A stretch of DNA of 64,000 nucleotides from SFDP01 sp051891855 (GCA_051891855.1 JBJFFP010000074.1:1-64000), one strand, 5' to 3'. Positions 15,682-24,552 are shown, counted from the first letter of the stretch. The notes: generated by a model from the letters alone, not told the origin. Numbers and translations are program-made.

Positions 15682-16836
15682 CTAGCCTCTCATCTGAAGA
15701 AGCCTCTCTTTTAAGGTATGTTCTATACGATCCAGCTCAATTTCAGCCTGCTGTCTCTTCTGTTTTCCTTCTGTCTGAATCTGCATTACCTCATCCAGGG
15801 TCTGTATCAGCAGCTGATTGGTTTCCGTAAGGGTGTTAATATCAACTATACTCTGTTCAGCCGCCCTTGTGGTTTCTACTGAGGACTGATGCAGAACTGC
15901 TGCATTTTTGCGAAGAAGCTCGTTGGTAACCTCCGTCACTGCCTGCTGTGCCTTTGCGGCTTCCACAGAGCGATTCATCCCCAGAGCCAGAACCATCTGG
16001 CTTTTCCACAAGGGAATGGTATTTACCAGTGTGGATTGAATTTTCTCCGCCATTACTACATCATTGTTCTGGATCATACGAATCTGGGGTGCCATTTGAA
16101 GGGAGATGGTTCTGGTCAGCTCCAAATCATGAATCTTTTTTTCAAACCGCTCCACCATAGCCTTTAAATCATTGACCTCCTGGGCATCCTCAGCCTGTCC
16201 GCTGATTCTTGCTTTTTCCATCAATGCAGGAAGTTCTTCCCTCTGTACCTGATCAATTTTCTGTTTGCCGGCTAGAATATACATGTTCAATTCTTTGAAA
16301 TAGTTTTTATTGATCTCATACATTTTATCCAGCATGGCCGTATCCTTCATCAGCTGAATCTGATGTCCCTCCAGTACCTGAACCATGGTATTCACATTGG
16401 ACTCTGCCTTGCTGTAACGAGCCTTAAGTGTTTCCACCTTATTGCCGGCCTTTTTAAAAATACCCAAAAAACCTTTCTCATCTTCGGTATCAAATTCCTT
16501 TAATTCTCCAACCACACCTGCAAGAAGATCACCTACTTCACCCAAATCCTTTGTCCGCACATTGTCAAGAGCAGACTGGGAAAAGTCCGCAATCTTCTTC
16601 TGAGCCCCTGCACCATATTGAAGTATCTGATTGGAATTTTTCAAATCAATTTTTTCACTAAATTCCTGAACCATTTTCTTCTCTTCCGGTGTTAAGACTG
16701 CTTCTCCAATTTCTTCCTTAATCTCTGCCAGCTCCTCCGGCTTGTCCGGTACAGGAAGCTCCTTTTCCTCCATAAAGGGTTCAAAGGTAAGGGTAGGGGT
16801 AGACTGTAAAATTTCTGCATCTGTCGCTTTTTCCAT
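15682..16836 (-). CDS. TelA-family protein (toxic anion resistance family)
   Basis: This 384-residue soluble, mostly helical protein matches the TelA/KlaA family: an N-terminal leader, KIDLKNSNQILQYGAGAQKK near residue 65, a helical FLGIFKKAGNK region and the QMAPQIRMIQNND and NTIPLWKSQMV segments. The family was named after tellurite resistance of plasmid RK2, but most chromosomal members have no proven link. I place the start at 16836 because AGGA lies 7 bases upstream; this leaves 16 bases after the xpaC-like stop. The two genes form the TelA-XpaC pair seen in many Firmicutes. Confidence 0.85.
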   Translation of the reverse strand: MEKATDAEILQSTPTLTFEPFMEEKELPVPDKPEELAEIKEEIGEAVLTPEEKKMVQEFSEKIDLKNSNQILQYGAGAQKKIADFSQSALDNVRTKDLGEVGDLLAGVVGELKEFDTEDEKGFLGIFKKAGNKVETLKARYSKAESNVNTMVQVLEGHQIQLMKDTAMLDKMYEINKNYFKELNMYILAGKQKIDQVQREELPALMEKARISGQAEDAQEVNDLKAMVERFEKKIHDLELTRTISLQMAPQIRMIQNNDVVMAEKIQSTLVNTIPLWKSQMVLALGMNRSVEAAKAQQAVTEVTNELLRKNAAVLHQSSVETTRAAEQSIVDINTLTETNQLLIQTLDEVMQIQTEGKQKRQQAEIELDRIEHTLKERLLQMRG

Positions 16837-16852
16837 CTGCTTGTCCTCTCTT

Positions 16853-17845
16853 TCATTTAAATTCATCCGTAATCAGGCCTTCCTGACTCATCATCGTTTC
16901 CAAAACATCCAAATCCGTAGAGACATCCAGCACATCCTCCGTAAACAGCTTTTCTCTCAGTCTGATGAAAGCTGACTGTACCTTATTCAGAGTTTCTTCA
17001 ATTTCTTTCTTGCTCTCCTCCAGCTGCATGCTGGGAAGATTCTCATTTTCAAAATCGCGGTAAGTTCTCACCACTTTTATTGTCATAGGAAGATAATACT
17101 GCATAAATTTGCGTAAATCCGGCATCTTCTCCGGTTTTCGTTTTACCTGCTCAAAAATACTTTCCACCACATCTTCGATGGAATAGAGTTTATTGCTTAC
17201 CGATTCTCCAGCTATTCCATCATTCAAAGCACGAATTTCCCTGATGTATTTTTGTCCTTCTTTTAAAAACTGCTCCAATTCCTTAGTCGCCGGATTCTCT
17301 TCTTTCCTCTGCTTCTCCCCCTCTTCCTGTTCACGAATCCTTCTGCTCCTCTGTGCCTCATTAAACTGCTGGCAGGCCTGTTCCGTAAGCATGAAATAGT
17401 TCTGCTTTAAATCCAGATTGGCTTCCATAAACCATCCTGCATCAATCATATATTCCAAATCCCTGATTACGACTTTGGGCTTTTTGGCTACCTTCCCAGC
17501 CAGTTCCTCAATAGAAGCATATGGTTTGGTTTCAAAAACTTTCATGTAACGATAATAACGATCAATCCGCCCCTTAGCCAGTCTCCCCTTACGACTCTGC
17601 CATATTCCTGCAATCAGTAATCCACCATGGATAAGCAGCTGGGTCAATAGCTTCACCGGATTAGTACCATCTGCAACCATTTCGGGAATTCCGATTAAGC
17701 CGAAAATACCGATAATCTGAAAAAGGAATCCCCAGCCGCTTCCCTCTGACTTTACCTTAGGCTTTTTTAAGGCCGGTAAAGTCTGATGAACCACTTTTTT
17801 ATTGGGGGTTGTATATTGATATTCATATAATTCCTGTTTTGCCAT
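16853..17845 (-). CDS. XpaC-like (BCIP-hydrolysis family) membrane protein
   Basis: This 330-residue protein belongs to the XpaC family, named for 5-bromo-4-chloroindolyl phosphate hydrolysis in Bacillus; the true function is unknown. Two hydrophobic segments, about residues 38-54 and 67-83, anchor it. A winged-helix-like stretch follows (IEELAGKVAKKPKVVIRDLE, about 112-131), then a Glu/Lys/Arg-rich coiled region. It starts 31 bases past the spoIVA terminator and is followed by telA. No catalytic motif is evident. Confidence 0.8.
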   Translation of the reverse strand: MAKQELYEYQYTTPNKKVVHQTLPALKKPKVKSEGSGWGFLFQIIGIFGLIGIPEMVADGTNPVKLLTQLLIHGGLLIAGIWQSRKGRLAKGRIDRYYRYMKVFETKPYASIEELAGKVAKKPKVVIRDLEYMIDAGWFMEANLDLKQNYFMLTEQACQQFNEAQRSRRIREQEEGEKQRKEENPATKELEQFLKEGQKYIREIRALNDGIAGESVSNKLYSIEDVVESIFEQVKRKPEKMPDLRKFMQYYLPMTIKVVRTYRDFENENLPSMQLEESKKEIEETLNKVQSAFIRLREKLFTEDVLDVSTDLDVLETMMSQEGLITDEFK

Positions 17846-17875
17846 CCTCTGTATCCGCCTCCCTACTTATTTTAC

Positions 17876-17913
17876 AAAAAAATAGTAGCGCATAGAAATA
17901 ACGCTACTATTTT
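17876..17913 (-). terminator. Terminator after spoIVA
   Basis: A perfect 12-bp stem (17879-17890 with 17902-17913) with an 11-base loop runs into a T stretch on the minus strand. It separates spoIVA from xpaC-telA. Confidence 0.85.
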
Positions 17914-17945
17914 ACCATAACTGAATTATCTTTGTATAGTTGAAT

Positions 17946-19433
17946 TTATATGATAATAAAAATCATTCCCCCCTTACTCTCATTCAGAATCTTCTGCATG
18001 GTTTCCTGGAGATTTTGCTGACTTTCTTCCCCAATCCCTGCTATTTTATTTGCAATTCCATCAAAAATAAGCTGTTCCACCGTTTTCCCAAAAATATTAG
18101 TTTCCCAGATTCCCTTTCCTATTTCCCGTTCACTCTTAATGTATTGAATCAAATCCAGGGCCTGCTGCTCATTTCCTACGATGGGCGCAATTTCAGTCAC
18201 TACATTTGCACGAATTAAATGAACGGAGGGACTTTCTGCTCTTATTTTCACCCCATATTTATTCCCATGCTTTACCACCTGGGGCTCCTCCAGAAGAATT
18301 TCATCCCTGTCCGGAGTCACTACTCCATAGCCCCTATGCCGTACATCCTGTACAGCCTGGAGAACCTTTTCATATTCCTGTTTTCTGTCCTTATATTCCT
18401 TCAACAGCTCCAGAAGCTGATATTGGCTTTTCAGCTCCTGCCCGGTCAGTTCACTGAGCATATCGTAATAATAACGTTCATCCACATCCAGATAAAAAAC
18501 CACTTTCCCTGTGGACATGGAAATTTCCGTACAGGTGCATCGGGTGACATAGCTGCTGACCAAATCCGGTTCTGTGCTGATTATATCCTTCATTTTATTG
18601 ATTCCATCCATATAAGCTCTGATACGACTGATCATATCGGCCTTCAGCGGATGCGTATTAGGCAGGCTTTCTACCCATTTGGGAACAAAAAATTCCATGC
18701 CTGAAACCGGAAATTCCTTTAATACTGCCTGCAGACATTGGTAAATATCTTCAATTTTCATCTGCATACAGTTTATGGCCATGGCTGTAGTACCGTATTT
18801 TTCCTGGATTTCCTCCACCGCCAGCTTGGCTTCCTCTCCATAGGGACGACTGGAGTTTACCAGAACCAGAAAGGGCTTCTTAAGTCTCTTTAATTCATGA
18901 ATAGTATATTCTTCTGCCTCCAGATATTGTTTTCTTTCCAGCTCACCTATAGTACCGTCGGTAGTGATTACAATCCCTAAAGTGGAGTGGTCTGCGATTA
19001 CCTTCTGGGTTCCGATCTGTGCCGCCTTAGTAAAGGGAATCGCTTCATGAAACCAGGGAGTCTTGACCATTCTCTCCCTGTCTCCTTCCATATGACCGGC
19101 AGCCCCCTCTACCATAAATCCTACACAATCGATGAGCCTTACTTTTACCCGGATATCCTCCGACAGAGAAATCTCAGCCGCTTTCTGAGGAATGAATTTT
19201 GGTTCTGTAGTCGTAATGGTTTTTCCTCCTGCACTTTGGGGTAATTCATCTATGGTTCTATTCTTTTCCTCCTCCGTTTCTATTCCCGGCAGAACAAGAA
19301 GCTCCATAAACCGCTTGATAAAGGTGGATTTCCCCGTTCTGACAGGCCCCACTATTCCCAGATAAATTTCTCCCCCGGTTCTAAGCTGTATATCCCGATA
19401 TAAATCGTATGTATTTTTACTGTAATGGTCCAT
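17946..19433 (-). CDS. spoIVA: Stage IV sporulation protein A (spore-coat ATPase)
   Basis: SpoIVA is the ATPase that polymerises on the forespore outer membrane as the base of the spore coat and is also needed for the cortex. The 495 residues equal the usual length. Walker A is GPVRTGKST at residues 29-37; the region LIDCVGFMVEGAAGH resembles a GTPase-like G3 site; the C-terminus ends in the hydrophobic GGMIFIII that resembles the membrane-targeting tail. The ribosome site is AAGGAGG. It is expected to be expressed in the mother cell under SigE. It shows that the host makes, or recently made, endospores. Confidence 0.96.
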   Translation of the reverse strand: MDHYSKNTYDLYRDIQLRTGGEIYLGIVGPVRTGKSTFIKRFMELLVLPGIETEEEKNRTIDELPQSAGGKTITTTEPKFIPQKAAEISLSEDIRVKVRLIDCVGFMVEGAAGHMEGDRERMVKTPWFHEAIPFTKAAQIGTQKVIADHSTLGIVITTDGTIGELERKQYLEAEEYTIHELKRLKKPFLVLVNSSRPYGEEAKLAVEEIQEKYGTTAMAINCMQMKIEDIYQCLQAVLKEFPVSGMEFFVPKWVESLPNTHPLKADMISRIRAYMDGINKMKDIISTEPDLVSSYVTRCTCTEISMSTGKVVFYLDVDERYYYDMLSELTGQELKSQYQLLELLKEYKDRKQEYEKVLQAVQDVRHRGYGVVTPDRDEILLEEPQVVKHGNKYGVKIRAESPSVHLIRANVVTEIAPIVGNEQQALDLIQYIKSEREIGKGIWETNIFGKTVEQLIFDGIANKIAGIGEESQQNLQETMQKILNESKGGMIFIII

Positions 19434-19497
19434 ATTCCCTCCTTATTTTTTCAGAATTAGTCTTTTCTGCTTGGCGAATTTTTCATAATCTGTTCCA

Positions 19498-19527
19498 TGT
19501 ATATGCTTGTAATTATCCCAAAATTCC
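19498..19527 (-). promoter_or_regulatory. Possible SigE promoter of spoIVA
   Basis: The minus strand has GGAATTTT (19520-19527), a 14-base spacer and CATATACA (19498-19505), which resembles the SigE pattern (ATATT-like -35, 14 bases, CATACA-like -10). The start would be about 57 bases before the spoIVA ATG. The match is partial. Confidence 0.35.
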
Positions 19528-19591
19528 ATTACCATACATACTGTCTCAAATCCCATAGTGCATAAGCTGAGAAAAGCTTTTCCACAAAGCT

Positions 19592-19621
19592 AAAAAACCG
19601 TCCGGTTTGCTTACCGGACGG
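19592..19621 (-). terminator. Terminator after the DUF3048 lipoprotein gene
   Basis: A 9-bp GC-rich stem (19598-19606 with 19613-19621, CCGTCCGGT/ACCGGACGG) is followed by six Ts on the minus strand. Confidence 0.92.
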
Positions 19622-19638
19622 CTGAAGCTGTCTTTATT

Positions 19639-20733
19639 CTATTTAATCAATAAATCCTGCCAGTTATCGTCAGGGACAAAGGCTACATAGGTTTTTCCCG
19701 TATTCAGCGTAATTTCATTACCTTCCGCATCAAAATAGCGGGTAATATCCGTTTCCGTGGTCTTTCTCCAGGAAACCATAATCGCCTTTCCGTTGGTAAT
19801 ATAATACCCCAGTCTTCCACTGTCAATACAGTTAAAAATCATATAGCCATTCTCATCCAGCTGATTAAAGGTACAATTCTGAATCAGAACATTTTTAAAG
19901 GCTGTCTGCTGATTATTATTCCCGGCATCCACATGGGCACTGCCATACTCAAAATAATTATACAGTCCGGTTTCCTGATCATATTCCAGATAAGAGCCGT
20001 TATGCTTAAAGGGCAGGATAACCGTATCTGCATCCAAAGCAGTCTCTATATCCGAAAAATCCACCTGATTGTTTTCTGTTGCAAACTGATAGTGCGGTCC
20101 GGAATAATGCTCGTTATATTCCCTGGAATAGCCCGTATTGGTAAAATTTTTTTCCAGATCGCCGGACAAAATATATTCCGTAAATTCCCAGGCCTTACCA
20201 TTATTTACACGGGAGAAGGTTCCACTAAAATTATCGGAATAATCCTTTGTTAAATATTGATCATTATAAAACGGTCCTCCATCATGGCAGATTACCGCAT
20301 TCCACTCTGCTGCCAATAATATATTGGTAGGACGCAAAGAACGAATACTGCCCAGCTGTTCAATACTGCCCCAATCCTTTACCAGCACCATTAAACGAGT
20401 AATTCTGTCATTCTTGGTACTGTTCATTAATTCATAAACCACATCTGCCTGACTGATTCCATAGTGGGGAAGAGCGGTCTTTTCGTTATCCACCATTACT
20501 GCTATGGGTCTCTGGTTCTTCAATTCCTCCGAAATCAGCTCATTGGTTAATTCACTGCGATACATTCCCTCCGGAATAATATCCTCCTCTGTTTCTTCTT
20601 CAACAGTCTCTTCTGCTTGCGTAGCTTCTGCAGCAGGTATATTGGCAGCTGCTTCATCCTCCTTATTTCCGCAGCCTGTAAAGCAGACTGCAAAGGTAAG
20701 GACTGCAAGGATAATCCTCAACTTTCTTCTCAT
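19639..20733 (-). CDS. DUF3048 (YerB-like) lipoprotein
   Basis: This 364-residue exported protein starts with a lipoprotein signal (MRRKLRIILAVLTFAVCFTG then Cys21) and an acidic, Ala/Glu-rich linker. The remainder matches the DUF3048/YerB family: RPIAVMVDN, DVVYELM, LGSIRSLRPT and the C-terminal second domain. The function is unknown; it would be attached to the outer face of the membrane. A consensus promoter starts transcription about 50 bases upstream and GGGAGG precedes the ATG. It is a single-gene unit closed by a terminator. Confidence 0.85.
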   Translation of the reverse strand: MRRKLRIILAVLTFAVCFTGCGNKEDEAAANIPAAEATQAEETVEEETEEDIIPEGMYRSELTNELISEELKNQRPIAVMVDNEKTALPHYGISQADVVYELMNSTKNDRITRLMVLVKDWGSIEQLGSIRSLRPTNILLAAEWNAVICHDGGPFYNDQYLTKDYSDNFSGTFSRVNNGKAWEFTEYILSGDLEKNFTNTGYSREYNEHYSGPHYQFATENNQVDFSDIETALDADTVILPFKHNGSYLEYDQETGLYNYFEYGSAHVDAGNNNQQTAFKNVLIQNCTFNQLDENGYMIFNCIDSGRLGYYITNGKAIMVSWRKTTETDITRYFDAEGNEITLNTGKTYVAFVPDDNWQDLLIK

Positions 20734-20765
20734 TTAACTATCTTCCTCCCTGGTACAAAAATAAT

Positions 20766-20780
20766 GGTGGCATTGCCACC
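20766..20780 (-). other. Hairpin at the 5' end of the DUF3048 message
   Basis: A 6-bp stem with a 3-base loop (GGTGGC AAT GCCACC on the minus strand), followed by ATTATTTTTG, begins about 3 bases after the predicted transcription start. It may protect the 5' end, act as an attenuator or stop antisense read-through from the tyrS side. Confidence 0.4.
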
Positions 20781-20789
20781 TGCTTAAGC

Positions 20790-20818
20790 ATTATACATGA
20801 AGTTTTCTCTATTTTCAA
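20790..20818 (-). promoter_or_regulatory. Promoter of the DUF3048 lipoprotein gene
   Basis: The minus strand reads TTGAAA (20813-20818), a 17-base spacer and a perfect TATAAT (20790-20795). The predicted start is near 20783. Confidence 0.78.
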
Positions 20819-20873
20819 TCCTTCTCTTCCATAAGTTTCCATGTTAAACTATAAGGAACATAAGGAGGTAATT

Positions 20874-21557
20874 ATGAACGTATTCTATATTTTTCACAGC
20901 AGCTTTCTTGTTGAAGCCACCGATTGTTATTATCTTTTTGATTACTATAAAGGAGAACTCCCTCCATTGAACCGCCAAAAACCCATCCTGGTCTTTGCCA
21001 GCCACAGACATCCCGATCACTATAACCGTAGAATCTTCACCCTATTAAAAGAGTATGGAATGAAAGATATTACCGCTATTCTTTCCAAAGACATTCCAAA
21101 AGAAGATTATCCTGAGGATATATCTGTTACAACAGTGACTTTTCACAAAGAGTACAGTCTTCCTCATCACTCCAGTTTAAAAACTCTTCTTTCCACAGAT
21201 GAAGGGGTTGCTTTTCTTGTCACCTGTTCTGATGGTAAGATTTATCATGCAGGAGATTTAAATGACTGGGTCTGGGAAGGGGAGTCTGAACAATACAATA
21301 AGCAGATGACCGGAAGCTACCGTCACGAAATTGACCTGATTAAGGGTGAGCATATTGATCTTTCTTTTCTACCCTTGGATCCCAGGCAGGAGAAAAACTA
21401 TTCCCGGGGAATACTCTATTTCCTTAAGCAGGTAAAGACGAAAACGGTTTTTCCCATGCACTACTGGGAACAGCCGCAGGTGATTAAACAGTTTATTACC
21501 GAATATCCCGAATATCAGGAAATGATTGCTGACACGGAGGAATATGGCTCAAGATAA
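20874..21557 (+). CDS. Metallo-beta-lactamase-fold hydrolase (UlaG-like)
   Basis: This 227-residue protein is on the plus strand, unlike its neighbours. It has the metal-binding SHRHPDHY motif at about residues 43-50, a further ligand region HAGDLNDW and a final His in FPMHYWE. The compact length and lack of extra domains resemble the UlaG/YcjG-like branch; the substrate is unknown. I place the start at the ATG at 20874, which has AAGGAGG 5 bases upstream. The stop is only 6 bases from the stop of the convergent SUKH gene, leaving no room for a terminator. Confidence 0.8.
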   Translation: MNVFYIFHSSFLVEATDCYYLFDYYKGELPPLNRQKPILVFASHRHPDHYNRRIFTLLKEYGMKDITAILSKDIPKEDYPEDISVTTVTFHKEYSLPHHSSLKTLLSTDEGVAFLVTCSDGKIYHAGDLNDWVWEGESEQYNKQMTGSYRHEIDLIKGEHIDLSFLPLDPRQEKNYSRGILYFLKQVKTKTVFPMHYWEQPQVIKQFITEYPEYQEMIADTEEYGSR

Positions 21558-21563
21558 TAGACC

Positions 21564-22055
21564 TTACCATCTCCAATAGACTGCACCGTTACACTGGCAC
21601 AGATGCCAAAAAAAGGTATTGATATCCGTATTGATGTATTCCCATTTATAGGAGTGTCTGTTCATATTCCCGTCCAGGATATAGTTGAATTTTTTATCAA
21701 AATCAAAAAACAGAACATCACCGCTGTATAAAAACTTCATAAAGCAATGGCATTTTTCGGAAATAACATAACCGTCCTCCCGCAGCTCCCGGGTTTCTGC
21801 TTCTATTTCCTTAAGGCTTAAAAGCTGATAGCCATTATCACCATCCTCTGTTTTAAATATGGTTGCTCCGTTGGACACCAGAAGAAACTCCCTGTAATCC
21901 TCCGGAAACCGGCAATGATACTTTTCCTCAAAGGCTTCAATTTCCTCTATTCCTGCCGGTTCATTCCAGGAAAAAGAGCAGACCTGCTCCTTGAGGGCCG
22001 TTCTGAGAATAATTTCTCCTTTTGCAGCATTTTTTAATTCGATTAACCGATTCAT
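21564..22055 (-). CDS. SMI1/KNR4 (SUKH) family protein
   Basis: This 163-residue protein has the SUKH core: IEEIEAFEEKYHCRFPEDYREFLLVSNGA at about residues 36-64 and a later FLYSGDVLFFDFD strand pair. Many SUKH proteins are immunity proteins against polymorphic toxins, others are of unknown use. No toxin gene is adjacent. It starts 4 bases after the tyrS stop and is probably expressed with it as the last gene of the long operon. The ending CQCNGAVYWRW is unusual. Confidence 0.72.
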   Translation of the reverse strand: MNRLIELKNAAKGEIILRTALKEQVCSFSWNEPAGIEEIEAFEEKYHCRFPEDYREFLLVSNGATIFKTEDGDNGYQLLSLKEIEAETRELREDGYVISEKCHCFMKFLYSGDVLFFDFDKKFNYILDGNMNRHSYKWEYINTDINTFFWHLCQCNGAVYWRW

Positions 22056-22059
22056 AAGT

Positions 22060-23283
22060 CTACTCTTTCACCACTTTTCTAAAATTCTTCTTTCCCCGTT
22101 TTAACACAATTCCCTCGCCTTCCAATAAGGCTTCTCCATAGGAGGCCTTAATATCGGTTACCTTTTCTCCGTCCACGGTAACGCCTCCCTGTTCCACTGC
22201 ACGCCTTGCCTCAGATTTAGAGGGTACTAAACCGGATTTTACCAGTAAAGCAAGAATATCAATCTGCCCGTTAATAAAGTCGCCCGCTGTCAGAACCACT
22301 GTAGGCATATCTGCTGCCACACCGCTGGCAAATAAAGCTCTTGCACTCTCCTGTGCCCTGACTGCCTCTTCTTCTCCATGAACAAGCTTGGTCAATTCAT
22401 AGGCCAGAATTTCCTTGGCCTGATTCAGCTGACTGCCCTCCCAGGAATCCATCTTCTCAATCTCTTCCAGGGGAAGGAAGGTAAGCATACGGATACATTT
22501 TAACACATCCGCATCTGCAACATTTCTCCAATATTGATAAAACTCGAAGGGTGAGGTCTTAGCAGCATCCAGCCATACCGCTCCCTTCTGGGTCTTTCCC
22601 ATTTTCTTGCCTTCTGAATTTAAAAGTAGGGTGATGGTCATGGCGTAGGCATCCTTACCCAGCTTACGGCGAATCAGCTCTGTACCGCCCAGCATGTTGC
22701 TCCACTGATCATCTCCTCCAAACTGCATGTTGCAGCCGTATTTTTCATAAAGAGCCAGGAAGTCATAGCTTTGCATAATCATATAGTTAAATTCCAGAAA
22801 ACTCAGCCCCTTTTCCATACGCTGTTTATAGCACTCGGCAGAAAGCATACGGTTTACGCTGAAATGCACACCTACCTCACGAAGCAGTTCCACGTAGTTC
22901 AAGTCCAGAAGCCAGTCTGCATTATTGACCATCAAAGCCTTACCTTCGGAAAAGTCGATAAAGCGGCTCATCTGCTTTTTAAAGCACTCACAGTTATGAT
23001 CAATCTGCTCTCTGGTCATCATGGTCCGCATATCGCTTCTTCCTGAAGGGTCTCCAATCATACCGGTACCGCCGCCAATCAATGCAATCGGCTTATTTCC
23101 TGCCTCCTGAAGGCGCTTCATCAGACACAATGCCATAAAATGACCTACATGAAGGCTGTCAGCCGTAGGATCAAAGCCGATATAAAAGGTGGCTTTTCCC
23201 TCATTAATCAGGTCACGAATTTCCTCTTCATCGGTTAATTGAGCAAGCAGGCCTCTTGCCTTCAATTCTTCAAAAATCTTCAT
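22060..23283 (-). CDS. tyrS: Tyrosyl-tRNA synthetase
   Basis: This enzyme charges tRNA-Tyr in the cytoplasm. The class I signatures are HVGH at residues 45-48 and KMGKT near 230; FDPTADSLH and GGDDQW line the tyrosyl-adenylate pocket. An S4 RNA-binding domain occupies the last 60-70 residues. The 407 residues match bacterial TyrS. It begins 21 bases after the VWA gene, so no T-box leader exists at this gene and expression comes from the operon. That is unusual, since Firmicute tyrS is often T-box controlled. Confidence 0.96.
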   Translation of the reverse strand: MKIFEELKARGLLAQLTDEEEIRDLINEGKATFYIGFDPTADSLHVGHFMALCLMKRLQEAGNKPIALIGGGTGMIGDPSGRSDMRTMMTREQIDHNCECFKKQMSRFIDFSEGKALMVNNADWLLDLNYVELLREVGVHFSVNRMLSAECYKQRMEKGLSFLEFNYMIMQSYDFLALYEKYGCNMQFGGDDQWSNMLGGTELIRRKLGKDAYAMTITLLLNSEGKKMGKTQKGAVWLDAAKTSPFEFYQYWRNVADADVLKCIRMLTFLPLEEIEKMDSWEGSQLNQAKEILAYELTKLVHGEEEAVRAQESARALFASGVAADMPTVVLTAGDFINGQIDILALLVKSGLVPSKSEARRAVEQGGVTVDGEKVTDIKASYGEALLEGEGIVLKRGKKNFRKVVKE

Positions 23284-23304
23284 TATCTTCCTACTCCTTC
23301 TTTA

Positions 23305-24507
23305 TCATTTACTGACCATCAGCTTCGTCATTGCCTGATTCAGTCCATCTACCGTAAGCTTATACATGGGGAAAATCTGCTTGATTGCCGTCTCCGCCTC
23401 CCTCCAGGGAGCGTGTCCGGGTGCCATCTTGGGATTCAGCCAGACAATCTTCTTATAATGTCTTTTCATCTGCAAAAGCCAATCCATGCCGCTTAATCCA
23501 CCATTAGGCCCTCTGTAGTTTCCCTTGTCGGAATACAGCTCCTCCGGTGCCATGGCTGCATCTCCTACAATGATTACCTTATAGTCACTATCCAGATTAC
23601 GGAACATCCACTCAGTATCAATCCAGTCCCCATTCTCACACTCCGGTGTTTTATACAGCTTACTGTAAATACAGTTATGGAAAAAATATACCTTTACTTC
23701 TTTAAAATGATTGGTTTTATGCACAGACTGAAATAAATCATTCAGCAGGGTGGTGTAGGGAATCATCGTCCCTCCGGAATCCATTAACAGCAAAAGCTTC
23801 ACCGAATTTTTTCTGGGCTTTTCCATAACGATATGGAGCATTCCTCCGTGATTACAGGTTTCATCAACAGTACCCTGTATATCCAGCTGGGTTTTGGGAA
23901 TATCCAGTCTTGCGGAAAACTGTCTCAGCCTCCTCAGTGCCTGCTGAAATTGACGGTTATCCATGACCCGGTCATCCCGAAAGTCCCTGTATTTTCTCTC
24001 TCCAATCACGGAAAAGGCCGACTGGTAGCCGGTCTTTCCCCCTACCCGGATTCCGCCTACATTCCCGCCTGTATTTCCAAAGGAGGTCTTCCCCATGGTT
24101 CCTATCCAATAGGCACCGCCGTTATGCTCACTATCCTGGTCCTTAAGGCGCTGCTTAAATCTCTCCTCCACATCATCCTTACCCACGTTAATTTCTTCTA
24201 AGCGATTCAGCCAGTCCCTGTCACTTTCCTGAAGCAGGTCACTCATCTCCGGCTTATCCAACCATCTCAACATATTTTTCCCCACTTCGGTTTCCCTTGC
24301 GGCTCCCTTAAAGGTGGCTTCAAAGACCAGATCAAACTTATCATAGTCGGTTTCACTTTTTACCAGAATCATTCGAGCCAGATAATAGAATCCCATCAGA
24401 CTGTTTTCGGCCATATTCAGGCTTAAAGCCTCCTGAAAGGTCAGCCACTCACCCAGAGTTACCTTAAGCCCCGCCTCTTTCAATTTGTAAAAAAAGTCGA
24501 TAAACAT
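23305..24507 (-). CDS. VWA-domain (CoxE-like) protein
   Basis: This 400-residue protein partners the MoxR ATPase just upstream. The C-terminal von Willebrand A domain begins at KLLLLMDSGGTM near residue 238; the MIDAS metal site reads DxGGT rather than the classical DxSxS, as in CoxE/YehP-type proteins. The N-terminal 200 residues are helical and charged, with a Gly-rich GNTGGNVGGIRVGG stretch. MoxR-VWA pairs act as chaperones that insert cofactors or remodel complexes; the client here is unknown. It lies 45 bases after moxR. Confidence 0.78.
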   Translation of the reverse strand: MFIDFFYKLKEAGLKVTLGEWLTFQEALSLNMAENSLMGFYYLARMILVKSETDYDKFDLVFEATFKGAARETEVGKNMLRWLDKPEMSDLLQESDRDWLNRLEEINVGKDDVEERFKQRLKDQDSEHNGGAYWIGTMGKTSFGNTGGNVGGIRVGGKTGYQSAFSVIGERKYRDFRDDRVMDNRQFQQALRRLRQFSARLDIPKTQLDIQGTVDETCNHGGMLHIVMEKPRKNSVKLLLLMDSGGTMIPYTTLLNDLFQSVHKTNHFKEVKVYFFHNCIYSKLYKTPECENGDWIDTEWMFRNLDSDYKVIIVGDAAMAPEELYSDKGNYRGPNGGLSGMDWLLQMKRHYKKIVWLNPKMAPGHAPWREAETAIKQIFPMYKLTVDGLNQAMTKLMVSK

Positions 24508-24552
24508 ACAGCCCTACCTTCTGCTGCCCAAGCAGCCTTCTTTTTTCTTTTA

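Noticed and set aside
22060..23304. A T-box riboswitch before tyrS
   Set aside because: Only 21 bases lie between the VWA stop and the tyrS start and no T-box motif is present.
24508..24552. A small GCTGC/GCAGC hairpin between moxR and the VWA gene
   Set aside because: It is followed by a purine-rich tract, not Ts, and sits in the ribosome-site region, so a terminator is unlikely.
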